The notes under the pieces are model-generated. The model was not told where the DNA came from, ran no database searches, and saw only the letters and a list, made by a program, of their open reading frames with translations. From Pleurodeles waltl (lineage: Eukaryota; Chordata; Amphibia; Caudata; Salamandridae), in contig NC_090445.1 of NCBI RefSeq assembly GCF_031143425.1, positions 819,614,817 to 819,678,816 on the forward strand: a stretch of 64,000 nucleotides of DNA. The letters are read 5' to 3'. The position numbers and the translations under genes were made by a program. Shown in pieces: positions 23,443 through 33,750 of the stretch; position 1 is the first letter of the stretch, and every line of letters begins with the position of its first letter.

Positions 23443-26180
23443 TGTAGGAAAGTGTCCTCTTTCTTGCCATGGTTAATCCCATTTTCTGCCTGTTGTCAGT
23501 ATGTTTGACTGTGTCTACTTGGTTTCTGCTAACCAGGACCCCAGTAGCTTTGCTCTCTCCTCTAAATTGTACCTTTTTCTTCCCACAATTGCCATACTGG
23601 TCCCCCCCCCCATATATATGGTACCTAGGTACCCAAGGCATTGGGGTTTCAGGGGATCCCTATGGGCTGCAGCAGTTATTCTGCCACCCATAAGGAGCCC
23701 ATGCAGAGGGTTCTGTAGGCCTGCCATTGCAGCCTACGTGAACTGGGTGCACGCACCCAATTTAACTACAGGTCACTGTAAGTCACCCCTATTGTGGGCC
23801 CTCTCAGCTCAGAGGGTAGGAGACAGGTACCTGTGTATGAGGGTACCCCTTCACTAACAGAGGTGCCCCACAAACACTAGCCCCATTTTACTGGACTTCG
23901 TGAGTGCGGGGCGCCATTTTATGCGTGTGCTGGGCAAAGATCACTACCTATGTCCAACTACATAATGGTAACTCTGAAACTGGGCATGTTTGGTATCAAA
24001 CATGTCGGAATCATACCCCAATTCTATTGCAAGTATTGGAAGTATGATTCCATGCACTCTGGGGGCTCCTTAGAGGACCCCCAGCATTGCTACCACCAGT
24101 CTTACAGGGTTTTCCAGGCAGCCCAACTGACAGGTTTCTTCCCTCCTGCTGCTTGATCTGATCAAACCCAGAAAGGCAGAACAAAGGATTTCCTTTGGGA
24201 GAGGGAGGTAACACCTTCTTCCCTTTGGAAACGTGTGATTGGCATGGGAGGGGTAGCCTCCCCAAGCCACTGGTTTGCTTTGAATGGCACATTTGCTGCC
24301 CTCCCTGCATAAACCATTCCACACCGGTTTAGGGATCCCCACCATCCCTGCTCTGGTGCAAAACTGGACAAAGGAAAGGGGAATGACCACACCCCTGTCC
24401 ATCACCCCCCCAGGCTCCTCCAGAGGGTCCCTGGGTTCTGCCATCTTGATTCTAAGGTTGGCAGGGAACTCTGGGATCATCTAAGTGGCCAGGCCAGGCA
24501 GGTGACATCAGAGCCCCCTCCTGATAGGTGCTTACCTGGCTAGGTGACCAATCCCCCTTTCAAGGATTTTTAGGGTCCCCCTCTTGGGTGGGTCTTCAGA
24601 TTCGGCTTGCAGCATTCCAGCAGGACTCCTCTGCAACCTTTACTTCAACTTCTGGCCTCCGGAACTGTGACTGGAACCTCCAGGACCCGGCAAGGTGCTT
24701 CCAAGAAGAAAGGACTCTTCAGCAATATTGTTTCCAGCTTTGCAACAATTTTCTTGCTGTGGATCTACAGAAGAATGCAACTCTTCCGCCTGCACAAGAA
24801 GAAGGAATTTTCTCTTGGAGTGAAGGAGTAATTTCCCTGCAACTGCGGGCATCTACAACAACCGACGACCGTCTGCGTGGATCCCCTCTCCTGCTGAGCT
24901 GAATGGATCCTGCACCATGGGTGGTGATCCGGAGTAGTCCTCTTGGTCCTCTCTGCCAGCTGTCCAACTTTGGTGGAGGTAAGCATTTGCCTTCCCACGC
25001 AGGACACTGCACTGCATCTCTTGCAGCTGCCAAGGCTTGTTTGCATCTCTTCCAAGGGATCTTCAGGCAAATTGTAGCTCCAGCCCCCAGCACTCCATCC
25101 TGCAAAGCACAGCCTCCTGCGTGGTTCTCCTGCAGCGTGGGATCCACTTCTGTAGTGCTGCGTGGTCTGCTCCTGCGACTCCTATGTCCCTGTCCTGTGG
25201 GACTCCTGTGGGTGCTGCCTCTGCTCCTGTAGGCCTTCTGCGATGCAGAGGGTCTCCTGTGACTCCCCCTCCTGGGTAGATTCCTCCTGGACTTTGCTGG
25301 TCCCCAGCAGCACCTCTTTTCCTCCAACCCTGAATTTGCCTTTGCCAAGGCTTGTTGGTGGAAATCCTGCACCGACACCAGTCTGCAATCTCCCTTCCGG
25401 CGGAGGACATCTTCTGCATTCATCTGGAACTCTTCTCCAGCTCTGGGGCTGCAGTGCTGACCTGTTCTTCAGAACCGTCAACCAACTCCTGCACCCACAG
25501 CTGGGTGGGTAGTACCTCCTACTCCTCCTGGACTCCACTGTGACTTTTCTTCAGGAATCCACTGCTGGTTTTCTTACAGTCTTCTCAGAGTGTCTTCTTG
25601 TACTTCTTTTCCTCCTTTTGGGTGGTTGGGGAAAATCCAGTGATTTACTCCTGCATTCCTGGTCGCTGGGGGGGTATTGTGTTACTTACCTTTGTGGTTC
25701 TCTAGTACTCCCATCTCCCCTCTACACATTTGACTTACCTTGGTGGGGGTGCCTTGTTCGCATTCCATTTTTTTTTGTATATGGTTTGTGCTCCCTCTAG
25801 GGTTACTATTGGTTATCACTGCACTGTTTTCTAACCTTTTCTATTCCTATTTCTGATTGCTAGTGTATATATTTAGTGTATTACCTACCTCATAAGGGTG
25901 GGTCACCTGTCTAGTAATTTGTGGTGATTGGTTCCAAAAATAAAGTACCTTTATTTTTGTACAACTGAGTTTTTTATTTCATGTGTGTAAGTGCTGTGTA
26001 ACTACAGTGGCACTGCATGAGCTTTGCATATCTCCTAGATAAGCCTTGGGTGCCCATCCACAGTTAGGTATAGAGCCTGGCTTCTAGACACTGCCTAAAT
26101 TCATTAAGAGGGGATACCTGGGCCTGGTATAAGGTTTAAGTACCATAGGTACCCACCACACACCAGGCCAGCTTCCTACA
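23443..26180 (+). mobile_element. 2.7 kb TG...CA repeat, solo-LTR-like (LE1)
   Basis: It begins TGTAGGAAAGTGTCC and ends GCTTCCTACA, giving an 8 bp perfect terminal inversion and TG/CA ends. It is inserted in the gag of DIRS-A2. The flanks CCGGC (23438-23442) and CTGGC (26181-26185) fit a 5 bp target duplication in which one CpG has decayed to TpG. There is no coding domain. An AATAAA at about 25937, roughly 240 bases before the right end, suggests a plus-strand LTR with U3-R-U5. TG/CA ends and 5 bp duplications are LTR hallmarks, so I read it as a very long solo LTR; a non-autonomous DNA element is the alternative. Confidence 0.6.
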
Positions 26181-26318
26181 CTGGCCATCGGAAATGGCTT
26201 GGTTTCCTCCAAGACTGTGGGGAGCACACTGTATGGGTATACCAGCCTAAGATGCATGCAGCCTTCAAAGACCGCAGTGAAATTCTGATAGAAGAGAAAA
26301 TCCTCTTACCACTGGTGT

Positions 26319-26705
26319 CTAGCCTCTGGATTCCTTATCAGGTGGTGTGGTAGGTAACACATCAGGGTTAACCTTAGACGTAGAGGCCTGCACGACCAGG
26401 CTCTCATGGGCAAGGTGGTGGATGAAAGCTGTATCCCCAGTAGCGGAGCTGTGGTGGTGGGCATCCCCCTGTGTGGAGGAGCAGGGCTTGGCCCAGGCTC
26501 CAAGCAGGACATTAGTGACAGCTTCATCAAAGGGGAGAAGAGGCTCTGTAGAGACTACTCTGGGTTGAAGCACCTCTGTGAAGATGTTGGTCTTGACTGC
26601 CATATGGTTCAGGACCTCAGCCGCCCTTCCGCACTAGCTTGTAAATGTAGCCTCTTCCTCTGTAGCCACAGTAGAAGGACAGACCAGGCCAATGTCTGGT
26701 AGGTA
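26319..26705 (-). pseudogene. DIRS-A2 gag fragment
   Basis: The frame 26603-26319 reads KTNIFTEVLQPRVVSTEPLL, FDEAVTNVLLGAWAKPCS and LVVQASTSKVNPDVLPTTPP, colinear with the A1 gag block at 19000-18600. An extra segment (QGDAHHHSSATGD) and frame changes mark decay. The fragment ends at about 26705, where another DIRS fragment is abutted. Confidence 0.65.
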
Positions 26706-27640
26706 ACCATTGTGTTTTGCTGAATGGCACCTTATCTGGATTCACATTCAGTGTATTGATTCTGTAGGTGTCTCTGGTTCCTCTTGGAGATGGTGTCAAA
26801 ATAGGGTTGAATTTGCAAACAGGTGCTCTACCACCTCTGTCCCATTTTTTGCTCAACTGTACGCCCATAGTGTTTCGTGAAAGTGTGGACTGAAGACCAG
26901 TTAACTGCCATGCACATGTCGCTTAGCGGCACGTTTGCTAGAAAGCTAAAGTAGCCCCTTTTTTCTTGTGGAATGTGCTCTAGGCCTTGCTTTCAAATGT
27001 GTGCCTGCTACCTAGTAGCAACATTGTATTGTTGCACTATCCCTCCTGCAATGGTGCCCTTTGTTACTGATGATCCTTTGCTTCATATGAAGAAGTGGTT
27101 TCTTTAATTCTCTTTAATTATTTACATGTAGTAAATTACTGCTCTGTAGACAACCAGGGAGTGTAGGGCTCTTTCGACCTGTGTTTTTGGAAAAAAAGCT
27201 GGGAGAAGAATTGTTTGATTCACGTGGAACTATTATGACAGAGTTCACGGGTGGTTAGGGCTTGCAGCTTGCTAACCCTACATAATGATGTTTGCCATTA
27301 GGAAGGCAGTTTTAAAGGTCAGGAACAGCAGCGCTGCCTCGTGCAATGGTTTAAAGGGCACCTTAATTAGTTGTGTCAGCAACAGGTTAAGGTCACACGC
27401 TGGTGCTACTGCTGACCTGGGTGTTCTCTTTGCCCCCTCTAGTAACCTTTTAATCACTGGGGCAGTTAAGAGGATTCTTCCTATGTTTCCTCTTGTTGAG
27501 GTTACTACCGCTAGGTGTACCTTTAGCGAGACTTACATGAGGTTGTCATTTAGTAGGTGTGTGAGGTATCTGATTACTTTGGTGTCTTCTGTTTTGCGTT
27601 CCTAAACCGCATTACAGCATCAGTGCCATTTTGCTGGATA
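26706..27640 (-). pseudogene. tyrosine recombinase fragment of a second DIRS family
   Basis: On the minus strand, about 27600-27270 reads CDLNLLLTQLIKVPFKPLHE and LTFKTAFLMAN, the recombinase core (compare WDLNLVLTYLMCTPFEL in A1). Then 26990-26860 reads LSDMCMAVNWSSVHTFTKHYG with the catalytic tyrosine. Similarity to A1 is limited, so this is a diverged relative. The middle with the H-x-x-R box is decayed. Both ends are abrupt joins with DIRS-A2 and DIRS-A3. Confidence 0.55.
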
Positions 27641-27807
27641 GCACCTTCTTTTACTCGGCCCTTTTAGTTCGGCCGACGAGGTGTCTCGGGAACGTAGACG
27701 TTCTCAGGCACAGTTCTGCAGAACTAATGCCAGGGCCGACTTCGAGTCTCCCCCCCTTTCCAGGAGCTGGAATGACCCCCACTCAACTCAAGGAGTTTTA
27801 CTAAGCC

Positions 27808-28798
27808 ATGCGCCTTGTATTGGAGCGGCCTGCCTCCGCACCTTTGGGCCCTGTGGGGTCGGCAGGGGCCTCATCTGATTCCACACTAGCGGCTTCGGCA
27901 CCGTTGGGGACTCATGAATCAGATACCGGATCTGCAACGACATTAAGTCCAAACAATCGGCCTCCTCCGTCATCGTTCCCAACGTCAATGCTCCCTGCTG
28001 TGCCGACACCCACCAGTGGTGTGAGCCCCATCCTCATTCCAGATGATCAGGAGCCGGACCTACGTCATTCGGCGCAGATTCAGACTTTGACGGTGCCGCC
28101 AGGGGCCAGATCAGTGCCTGAGGCTTATTTTGATCAGCCAGGTACAGGTGAGAAGTAGGAGGGGTTCCATGACCCTTTAGAATATGGTTTGGAGCATATG
28201 GACTGGTATGAGGAACTAGGAAGCTAGTGGACTGGATACTTCTCCAGATACTGACATACTCTCACCTCCTACTGTGGCTACGGAGGAGGTAGGTTCATAT
28301 GCTATGGTGCGCAGGGCAACTGAGGTCCTGGACCTAGATTTGCCCAAAGTGCCAGTCAGGACTAACCTCCTGACTGAGGTGCTTCAGACGAGGGTTTCCA
28401 CATCAGAACCATTGTTATCCTTTAATGAGGCCCTCACTGATGTCCAGATGGAGACTTGGCCCAAACCCAGCACATGTGCTCCCGTAAATAAGACAATCAG
28501 CCGCGACCACAGACCAGCTCCTAAAGATCTTCGTTTCCACATCCAACACCCCACCCCGGACAGCTTGGTGGTCCAGGCCTCCACTGCGCATGGTGCCGTC
28601 CCTTCCGCTCCCCCAGATAGGGAATCCAAGAAGCTGGATCAACTTGGAAAGAAAATGCTTTCTTTCTCCAGCCTGGCATTGAGGTCTGTAAACCCATCAT
28701 GCATATTGGGCTATTTTTCCCATACTTCATGGGATACGGTGGCACAGGTGCTGCCTCGGGTCCCTGAACGTGCGGGACACTCTCTTACAAGCTGTTAA
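27808..28798 (+). pseudogene. DIRS-A3 gag
   Basis: The first frame (27808-28158) has SPILIPDDQEPDLRHS, matching the acidic block of A1. The second frame (28274-28798, 174 codons) has VPVRTNLLTEVLQTRVSTSE, FNEALTDVQMETWPKPSTCA, APPDRESKKLDQLGKKMLSF and ALRSVNPSCILGYF. A frameshift or stop near 28158 separates them. The second block is one of the better preserved gag segments of this family in the window. Confidence 0.7.
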
Positions 28799-28800
28799 AG

Positions 28801-29320
28801 ATGGGAGATCCTATTCTGGATTTACGGGACATTAATCTCTTCCTCAAAAAGGAGAAATTCAAGATGCTTACTCTTGCTCAGGTCTTGTCTGCCCTAGACC
28901 AAGGAGTCTGGATGGTAACGCTTGTTTTGCAGGATGCATATTCTCACTTCCCTATACTGCCTGCCCACAGGCATTACTTGCGGTTCAAGGTGGGCCACTA
29001 GCACTTTCAGTTTACTTTGCTCCTCTTCAGTCTCACCAGTGCCTCTCGGGTGTTCACAAAAATGATGGCGGTGGTAGCAACTCATCTGCGCAGGTTATGG
29101 ATTTCAGTCTTCCTCCTACCTCGACGACTGGCTGTTGAAGGCTTCTACGCCCCAGGCTCTCGTCACCCACCTTCTGACTATGACAAACCTCTTGCATTCA
29201 CTGGGGTTCAATATAAACGTGCCAAAATCACACCTGACTCCCTCTCAGAGGCTCTCTTTCATCGGAACTGTTCTGGACACAGTGCAGTTTCGGGCTTATC
29301 CTCCTGAGCAGGGAGTCCAG
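28801..29320 (+). pseudogene. DIRS-A3 reverse transcriptase
   Basis: The reading is PILDLRDINLFLKKEKFKML, VTLVLQDAYSHFPILPAHR, then FSLTSASRVFTKMMAVVATH, and after a frameshift YLDDWLLKAS near 29115-29145. The first catalytic Asp (LDLQD) is now LVLQD. The thumb-like part FNINVPKSHLTPSQRLSFIG ends near 29260. Stops at 28999 and a frameshift near 29110 inactivate it. Confidence 0.7.
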
Positions 29321-29599
29321 GATATTCAAGGTATGATACCGATGTTTCGGCCTCTATCCTGGATTTCGGCGAGACAGCCTGAGGCTGCTGGGACTCATCG
29401 CCTCCCGCATCCTGTTCGTCAAACATGTCAGATGGCATATGTGGGCTCTGCAGTGGGACCTGAAATTCCAGTGGGCACAGCATCAGGGGAATCTCACCGA
29501 CAGTTCAGATCTTGGAGGGAACTGCAAAAGACATGCAGTAGTGGTTAATGAACCACTTCTGAGGGCCTGAAGGTTCATTCCACCACGGGCAAGGCTGCT

Positions 29600-29745
29600 A
29601 CGACTACGCTACCATGAGGTGTTCCAATCCTGGATATTTGTCAGGCAGCAAAGTGGGCATCCCTTGGACAGTCTGCTTGGACAGTCAGGTCCGAAGAGAC
29701 GGACACTTTGCCTGTTCGGTTCCAGAAGATTTTTTTAGTGTAATA
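29600..29745 (+). pseudogene. DIRS-A3 recombinase C-terminal remnant
   Basis: The sequence corresponds to the A1 segment from the H-x-x-R box to the end: GVPILD, QAAKWAS and CLDSQVRRDGHFACSVPEDF, spread over two frames. The catalytic KHY is lost in a small deletion between KWAS and CLDSQ. The remaining recombinase is missing. Confidence 0.6.
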
Positions 29746-29796
29746 AGATCTATCCGCACCCCACCACCAGGAGGTTATGGCTTGGGTATCTATTCT

Positions 29797-29900
29797 AAGG
29801 TAAGGAATCTGCAGCCAGAAGTCTTTCAGATGAACAAGTTACTTACCTTCGGTAACGCATTATCTGGTAGAGACTCGATCTAGCTGCAGATTCCTTACAC
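29797..29900. repeat. DIRS-A3 internal complementary region
   Basis: The junction GTCTTTCAGATGAACAAGTT joins sequences equal to the two element tips. Bases 29833-29898 are inverted relative to 30205-30272. Confidence 0.65.
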
Positions 29901-30204
29901 CCACACAGGCTTCCCCACTCTGCGGATATGTCTAAATAGGGTTAGGGTTTATACCTTTCAGGGCCCTAGTTTTTGCACAGATAAGGTGTTGGTTCCATTC
30001 ATGACTCTGCGCTTCTGCCGTGGAAGTTTGTGGGTAAAAGAACTGACGTATGCGCGCCAGGGTGGTGCTGTTATAGGAGATTATGACTTCACAGATGGCT
30101 ACAACGACACCGATGATGCCACGTGGATCCGAACTATGCCACATGACTGTGCACGTAGGGTACTGCTCAGCACAAATTCCAGATTCCAAGCTGATGCCTA
30201 GAAA

Positions 30205-30272
30205 TTCTAAGCTAAGGAATCTACAGCTAGAGTCTCTACCAGATAATGCGTTACCGAAGGTAAGTAATTCGT
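30205..30272. repeat. DIRS-A3 right inverted terminus
   Basis: It reads TAAGGAATCTACAGCTAGAG in the middle of a block that is the reverse complement of 29833-29898. With that block it can fold into a hairpin with a 300 base loop. Confidence 0.65.
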
Positions 30273-30620
30273 TCTTCATCTCTTCTTGCACTTTATCCTT
30301 TACAACAACTAGATCCTCCCAACTTCCTGGGTATCACTCGTGACCACTGGTTCTTAATCCACTCTTGGAGGGGTGTCATCTGTAGTCTGGGGTATGGTAT
30401 AATGGGATTTCAGGAGGCCATCATTCCCATCATTTTTCCCACAGTCCTCACTGTGAGAGACTGCCCTTTGCAGTAGCGCTGTGATCACTTGAACCCTCTT
30501 GAGGGTGGGAAACGCTTTCACCTCCATTATTTTTATCCTTCCTCCCAGAAAAGTCTTTCCTCTTGCTGGCTTCATGGATGATTTCTCTAGGTTGTGAAAC
30601 CTTGCCTGTGGAGGGTGTCC
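30273..30620. other. unassigned sequence between DIRS copies
   Basis: No domain is recognised. It may be 3' sequence of the neighbouring minus-strand DIRS fragment. Confidence 0.3.
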
Positions 30621-31255
30621 ATGACAGTTCTGATGTTCTATTCACATTTGTGGAAGGAGTTTGCTTTTATCAGCCGGTCATTCACATATGGATATATGTG
30701 GATCTGCTTCCTTCTTAGATAGGCAGCCACTGTAGCCACGCATTTTGTGGATACTTTTGGTGCTGAATTGATCCCGAAAGGTGCACTCTGAATTTATAAT
30801 GTTTTTGGCTGACGACGAACAGAAGCTATTTTTTGTGATTGTAGTTGATAGGAATGTGTAGGTAGGTGTCCTTCAAGTCTGTAGTAGCCATGTAGTTCTT
30901 TTCCCATAGTTGTGGGAGTATCTCTTTTAGGGTGAACATTTTGAATGTTTGTATTTTTAGGAATTTGTTCAAAGAAGGGAGGTCCAAGGTTGGTCTGAGC
31001 GACTTGTCATGCTTTGGGACAAGCAAGGATGCTGAGTAATTTCCTTGGTTCATTCCTGTAGTTGGCACTCTCTCTATAGCCCCTTTCTTTAGGATGTTCT
31101 GCAGCTCACTTTCTAGGCAACTTCTCTCTTCTTTAGAGTGTGCCCTCTTTCTTTGTTTGACCCCTGGACGTATCTTTATGAGTTCTATGCAAGATCCATG
31201 CTTATATGTTGAAGATCCACTTGTCTGATGTGACTCTCCTTCACTCCTTGAGGCA
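30621..31255 (-). pseudogene. DIRS reverse transcriptase fragment X2
   Basis: The lower part of the open frame 31419-30826 reads LQNILKKGAIERVPTTGMNQ, LRPTLDLPSLNKFLKIQTFK and MATTDLKDTYLHIPIN, the RT fingers and palm. After a stop, the continuation gives VVSQKHYKFRVHL and, at about 30700, PYVNDR in place of YLDDWL. The catalytic first Asp of the pair is changed to Asn-containing VND, so the enzyme is dead. It belongs to a DIRS family different from A. Confidence 0.65.
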
Positions 31256-33000
31256 GGCCTTCGGAACTCCCATATTATGTCCATGCATTTTCGTGGAAGA
31301 CAGGTATCCAAACTCTTGGACCTCAGTTGCCAGATAACTAGAGTGAGCTGTTCAGGATCTCGATGTTTGATTTGGCCTTGGCACCTGGTGAGAAGTTCCA
31401 GCCTGTTGAGGAGCTTCATATGGTAAATCGTGATTAGTGCCCCTTACCACAGCTGTACAGCCGAGGTGAGAGTTACTAGGATGAAAAACTGAGAGGGTTG
31501 ATGCATTTTCAGATGACAAATGGAAGGTGTAAGAGAGGTAGAAACGCGTAAGCAAAGATCCTTCACTAGTTCAACAATAGTACATTTCCCATGGTCTGAG
31601 GGTGTGGAAACTTGGAGGCACAATTTGGGCATTTTGTTTTTTGATTGGTGGGGGGAGCCGAAAAGGTCTGAGTGGCATGCCCGAACATTGGAAATAGCGG
31701 AGCAGAACTGCCGGTGCAGTTCTCACTTGCGGATTCGTTGATGTGTCCTACTGAGGTGGTCAGTAAGGTTGTTGTCCACCCATGGAAGGTACCCACCATA
31801 AGGTGAATGCAATGGTGAAATGTCTATTTTTTGTGATATTAAAGAGAGGGTGGCCCACACAACTTGTATTGTCCTGTATTCCAGATGTGCTACCTACCTG
31901 ACTTGAGAGGCATCGGTGGTGATTACTTGTGGAATGGGGTTTAGGAAGGACTTTCCCTGCAGCAGATTGCTACTGTTTCACACTGCAGAGGATGCTGGGG
32001 CTTACCAAAACTCTATCTTCCCTTTGACCCTCTGCTTGTGACCAATGGGTCAGGAGGAACTATTGAAATGAGCACATGTGAAGCCAGGTGTGGGGTACAA
32101 TGGTGGTACAGAAATCCATCTTGCCCAGCTATCGAATAACAGTTCTGACTGCGAGATGACCATTTGGTTAAAAAAAGAGCTGCTGGAAGACTAGCACCAT
32201 CTGTAGCTTAGGTAGGCTTTGCATGCAACTGAGTATAGGACTGCCCCTGGGAAGGGCTGAATATGAAGTGACTGCCAGTGGGGTTTAGAGGCATTTATTG
32301 TAAACTTAAGGCTGCACAGAAGGGAAATGTAAGCCTGGGGGTTTGCTTGTCACTGTTACTTGCTTGCTCTATTGCTCAGTGAACAATCGAGGTAGGAGAA
32401 AACGTGGACACCCCTCCTTCCTAGATGGGCAGTTACTACTGCCAGGCACTTTGTGAAAACATTTGGAGATTTGTTCACATCAAAAGGGAGTACCTTGAAC
32501 TGGTAAAGATGACCACTTATCATGAAGTGGAGGTAGCCTTGATGAGTAGGACGGATGGGTGTGTGGAAGTATGTACCCTTGAGATCTAACATCATATAAT
32601 TTCATTGTTGCATTTGAGGTGTGACAACCTGCAGCAGTAGCATGTGGAAGTGTTCGGCACAATGGAGCGTTTGAGAGTCCTAAGGTCTAAAATTGGTCTG
32701 GGAGACTTGCCCTACATTGGCAGGAAGAAGTAAAAGGAACAAACCCCCTAGTCCTGGTGGTGAAGTGAGGGGGGAGTGGGGGGGGGGGCTATGGCCACAA
32801 TCATCTGAAGGAGAGCTTGCTCCTCTTCTTGAGGAAGGTGAGGAAATGAGTGCTGGTGATCAAGTCCATGTTTGGAGTTGGAGGCTCCTTTACTGAAACC
32901 TCCTTTGTGTCTGCCCTTATTGTTGTAGGTCCTTGTAGGTTACTGGAAAACTTAATAAGAATAAACAGAAGTGACAAGGTCTTGTGGACATCCAATCCAG
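31256..33000 (-). mobile_element. DIRS fragment X1 (gag end, RT, RNase H, recombinase start)
   Basis: High to low coordinate: a Gly/Arg-rich gag end (YNNKGRHKGGFSKGASNSKH, 32940-32880), then RT at 32595-32356 with DLKGTYFHTPIRPTHQGYLH, FDVNKSPNVFTKCLAVVTAH and VFSYLDC. RNase H remnants follow, then the RNase H to recombinase linker at 31640-31300 (LLTRFYLSYTFHL, IYHMKLLNRLELL, PEQLTLVIWQLRS). It ends in KCMDIIWEFRRPASR near 31262, the start of the recombinase, where it is fused to X2. Both termini are missing. Confidence 0.6.
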
Positions 33001-33265
33001 TTAAGGGAGATCTACAACCAACAACATTGGGCACCACAAACCTACTCAAACCTTGTAGGCATCTTTTATAGTTTGGTAGCCTATGCAAACATATATTTGT
33101 TTTCATCTTTACACTGACACACTTCTATTTAAATAAGGAATTGTCACCTTTTGTGAAATTTAGCCAATATTCAGAAAATCCTTGGCAGATTCCTTAGGGT
33201 GCGAAAATTTGGAAAATGCATGAGTTTGACATTTCGTATCTCTAAAGAACGATCACTCAAAGCTA
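33001..33265. other. short unassigned AT-rich stretch
   Basis: No recognisable feature; it lies between fragments of opposite orientation. Confidence 0.3.
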
Positions 33266-33750
33266 ACATTTCAGCTATTGACCAATTTAAAAATTAACTT
33301 TCGCAACAAAAGAAAACGCAAAATGCCAAGACTTCGCATCCAGGTATCCACACCCTCAGTCCAAGGGCAATGCGTTATGGATGAGTTGGTCAGGGATATT
33401 TGCTTACGCTTTTCCCCCTCTCCCACTCCTTCCTTATCTGGTAAACAAATTGAGTCAAAACAGACTCAAACTGATACTCATAGCACCAACCTGGGCTCGC
33501 CAGCCATGGTACACAACACTGCTAGACCTGTCAGTAGTACCTCATATCAAACTACCAAACAGACCAGATCTGTTAACTCAACACAAACAACCGATCAGGC
33601 ACCCGAATCCAGCATCGCTCAATCTAGCAATCTGACTCCTGAAGTCTTAGAATTTGGACATTTAGACCTTACACAAGAATGTATGGAGGTCATTAAACAA
33701 GCTAGAAAACCTACTACAAGACATTGTTACGAATTCTATGCAGTAACCAT
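33266..33750 (+). pseudogene. DIRS RNase H to recombinase linker fragment on the plus strand
   Basis: The true frame reads FAYAFPPLPLLPYLVN, then LILIAPTWARQPWYTTLLDL and PDLLTQHKQPIRHPNP, the conserved linker after RNase H in DIRS. The overlapping frame ends in ARKPTTRHCYEFYAV, the recombinase start. It is colinear with X1 (31640-31262) but inverted and more intact. It stops where the minus-strand B1 gag begins, at about 33750. Confidence 0.65.

Larger units (their letters stand above)
21215..26705 (-). mobile_element. DIRS copy A2, recombinase lost, split by a 2.7 kb insert
   Basis: This is the same family as A1, with more substitutions. From high to low coordinate it holds gag (26705-26181 and 23442-23050), RT (22744-22380) and RNase H (21906-21600). 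It ends at about 21215 in the RNase H to recombinase linker; recombinase and left terminus are missing. The gag is interrupted at 23443-26180 by a long repeat. Removing the insert lines up with A1 around 18410-18440. Its gag frame at 26603-26319 reads FTEVLQPRVVSTEPLLPFDE. Confidence 0.75.
27655..30272 (+). mobile_element. DIRS copy A3 on the plus strand, internally deleted
   Basis: Plus-strand gag (27808-28798), RT (28801-29310), a short recombinase C-terminus (29600-29745), the ICR (29797-29900) and the right inverted terminus (30205-30272). The left terminus is absent. Deletions remove the gag-RT junction and most of RNase H and recombinase. Sequence matches A1 domain by domain. It is the only DIRS copy here with most of its length opposite to SLK. 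Confidence 0.75.

Noticed and set aside
24719..25423. 234-codon minus-strand open frame inside LE1.
   Set aside because: Composition is low-complexity Arg/Ser-rich. LE2, the related copy, has no matching open frame, and the frame is antisense to the proposed LTR. Probably a by-product of GC-rich repeat sequence.
29941..29960. Telomere-like GGGTTAGGGTT motif near 29939.
   Set aside because: Only about one and a half units occur, inside the DIRS-A3 terminus; too short for an interstitial telomere.
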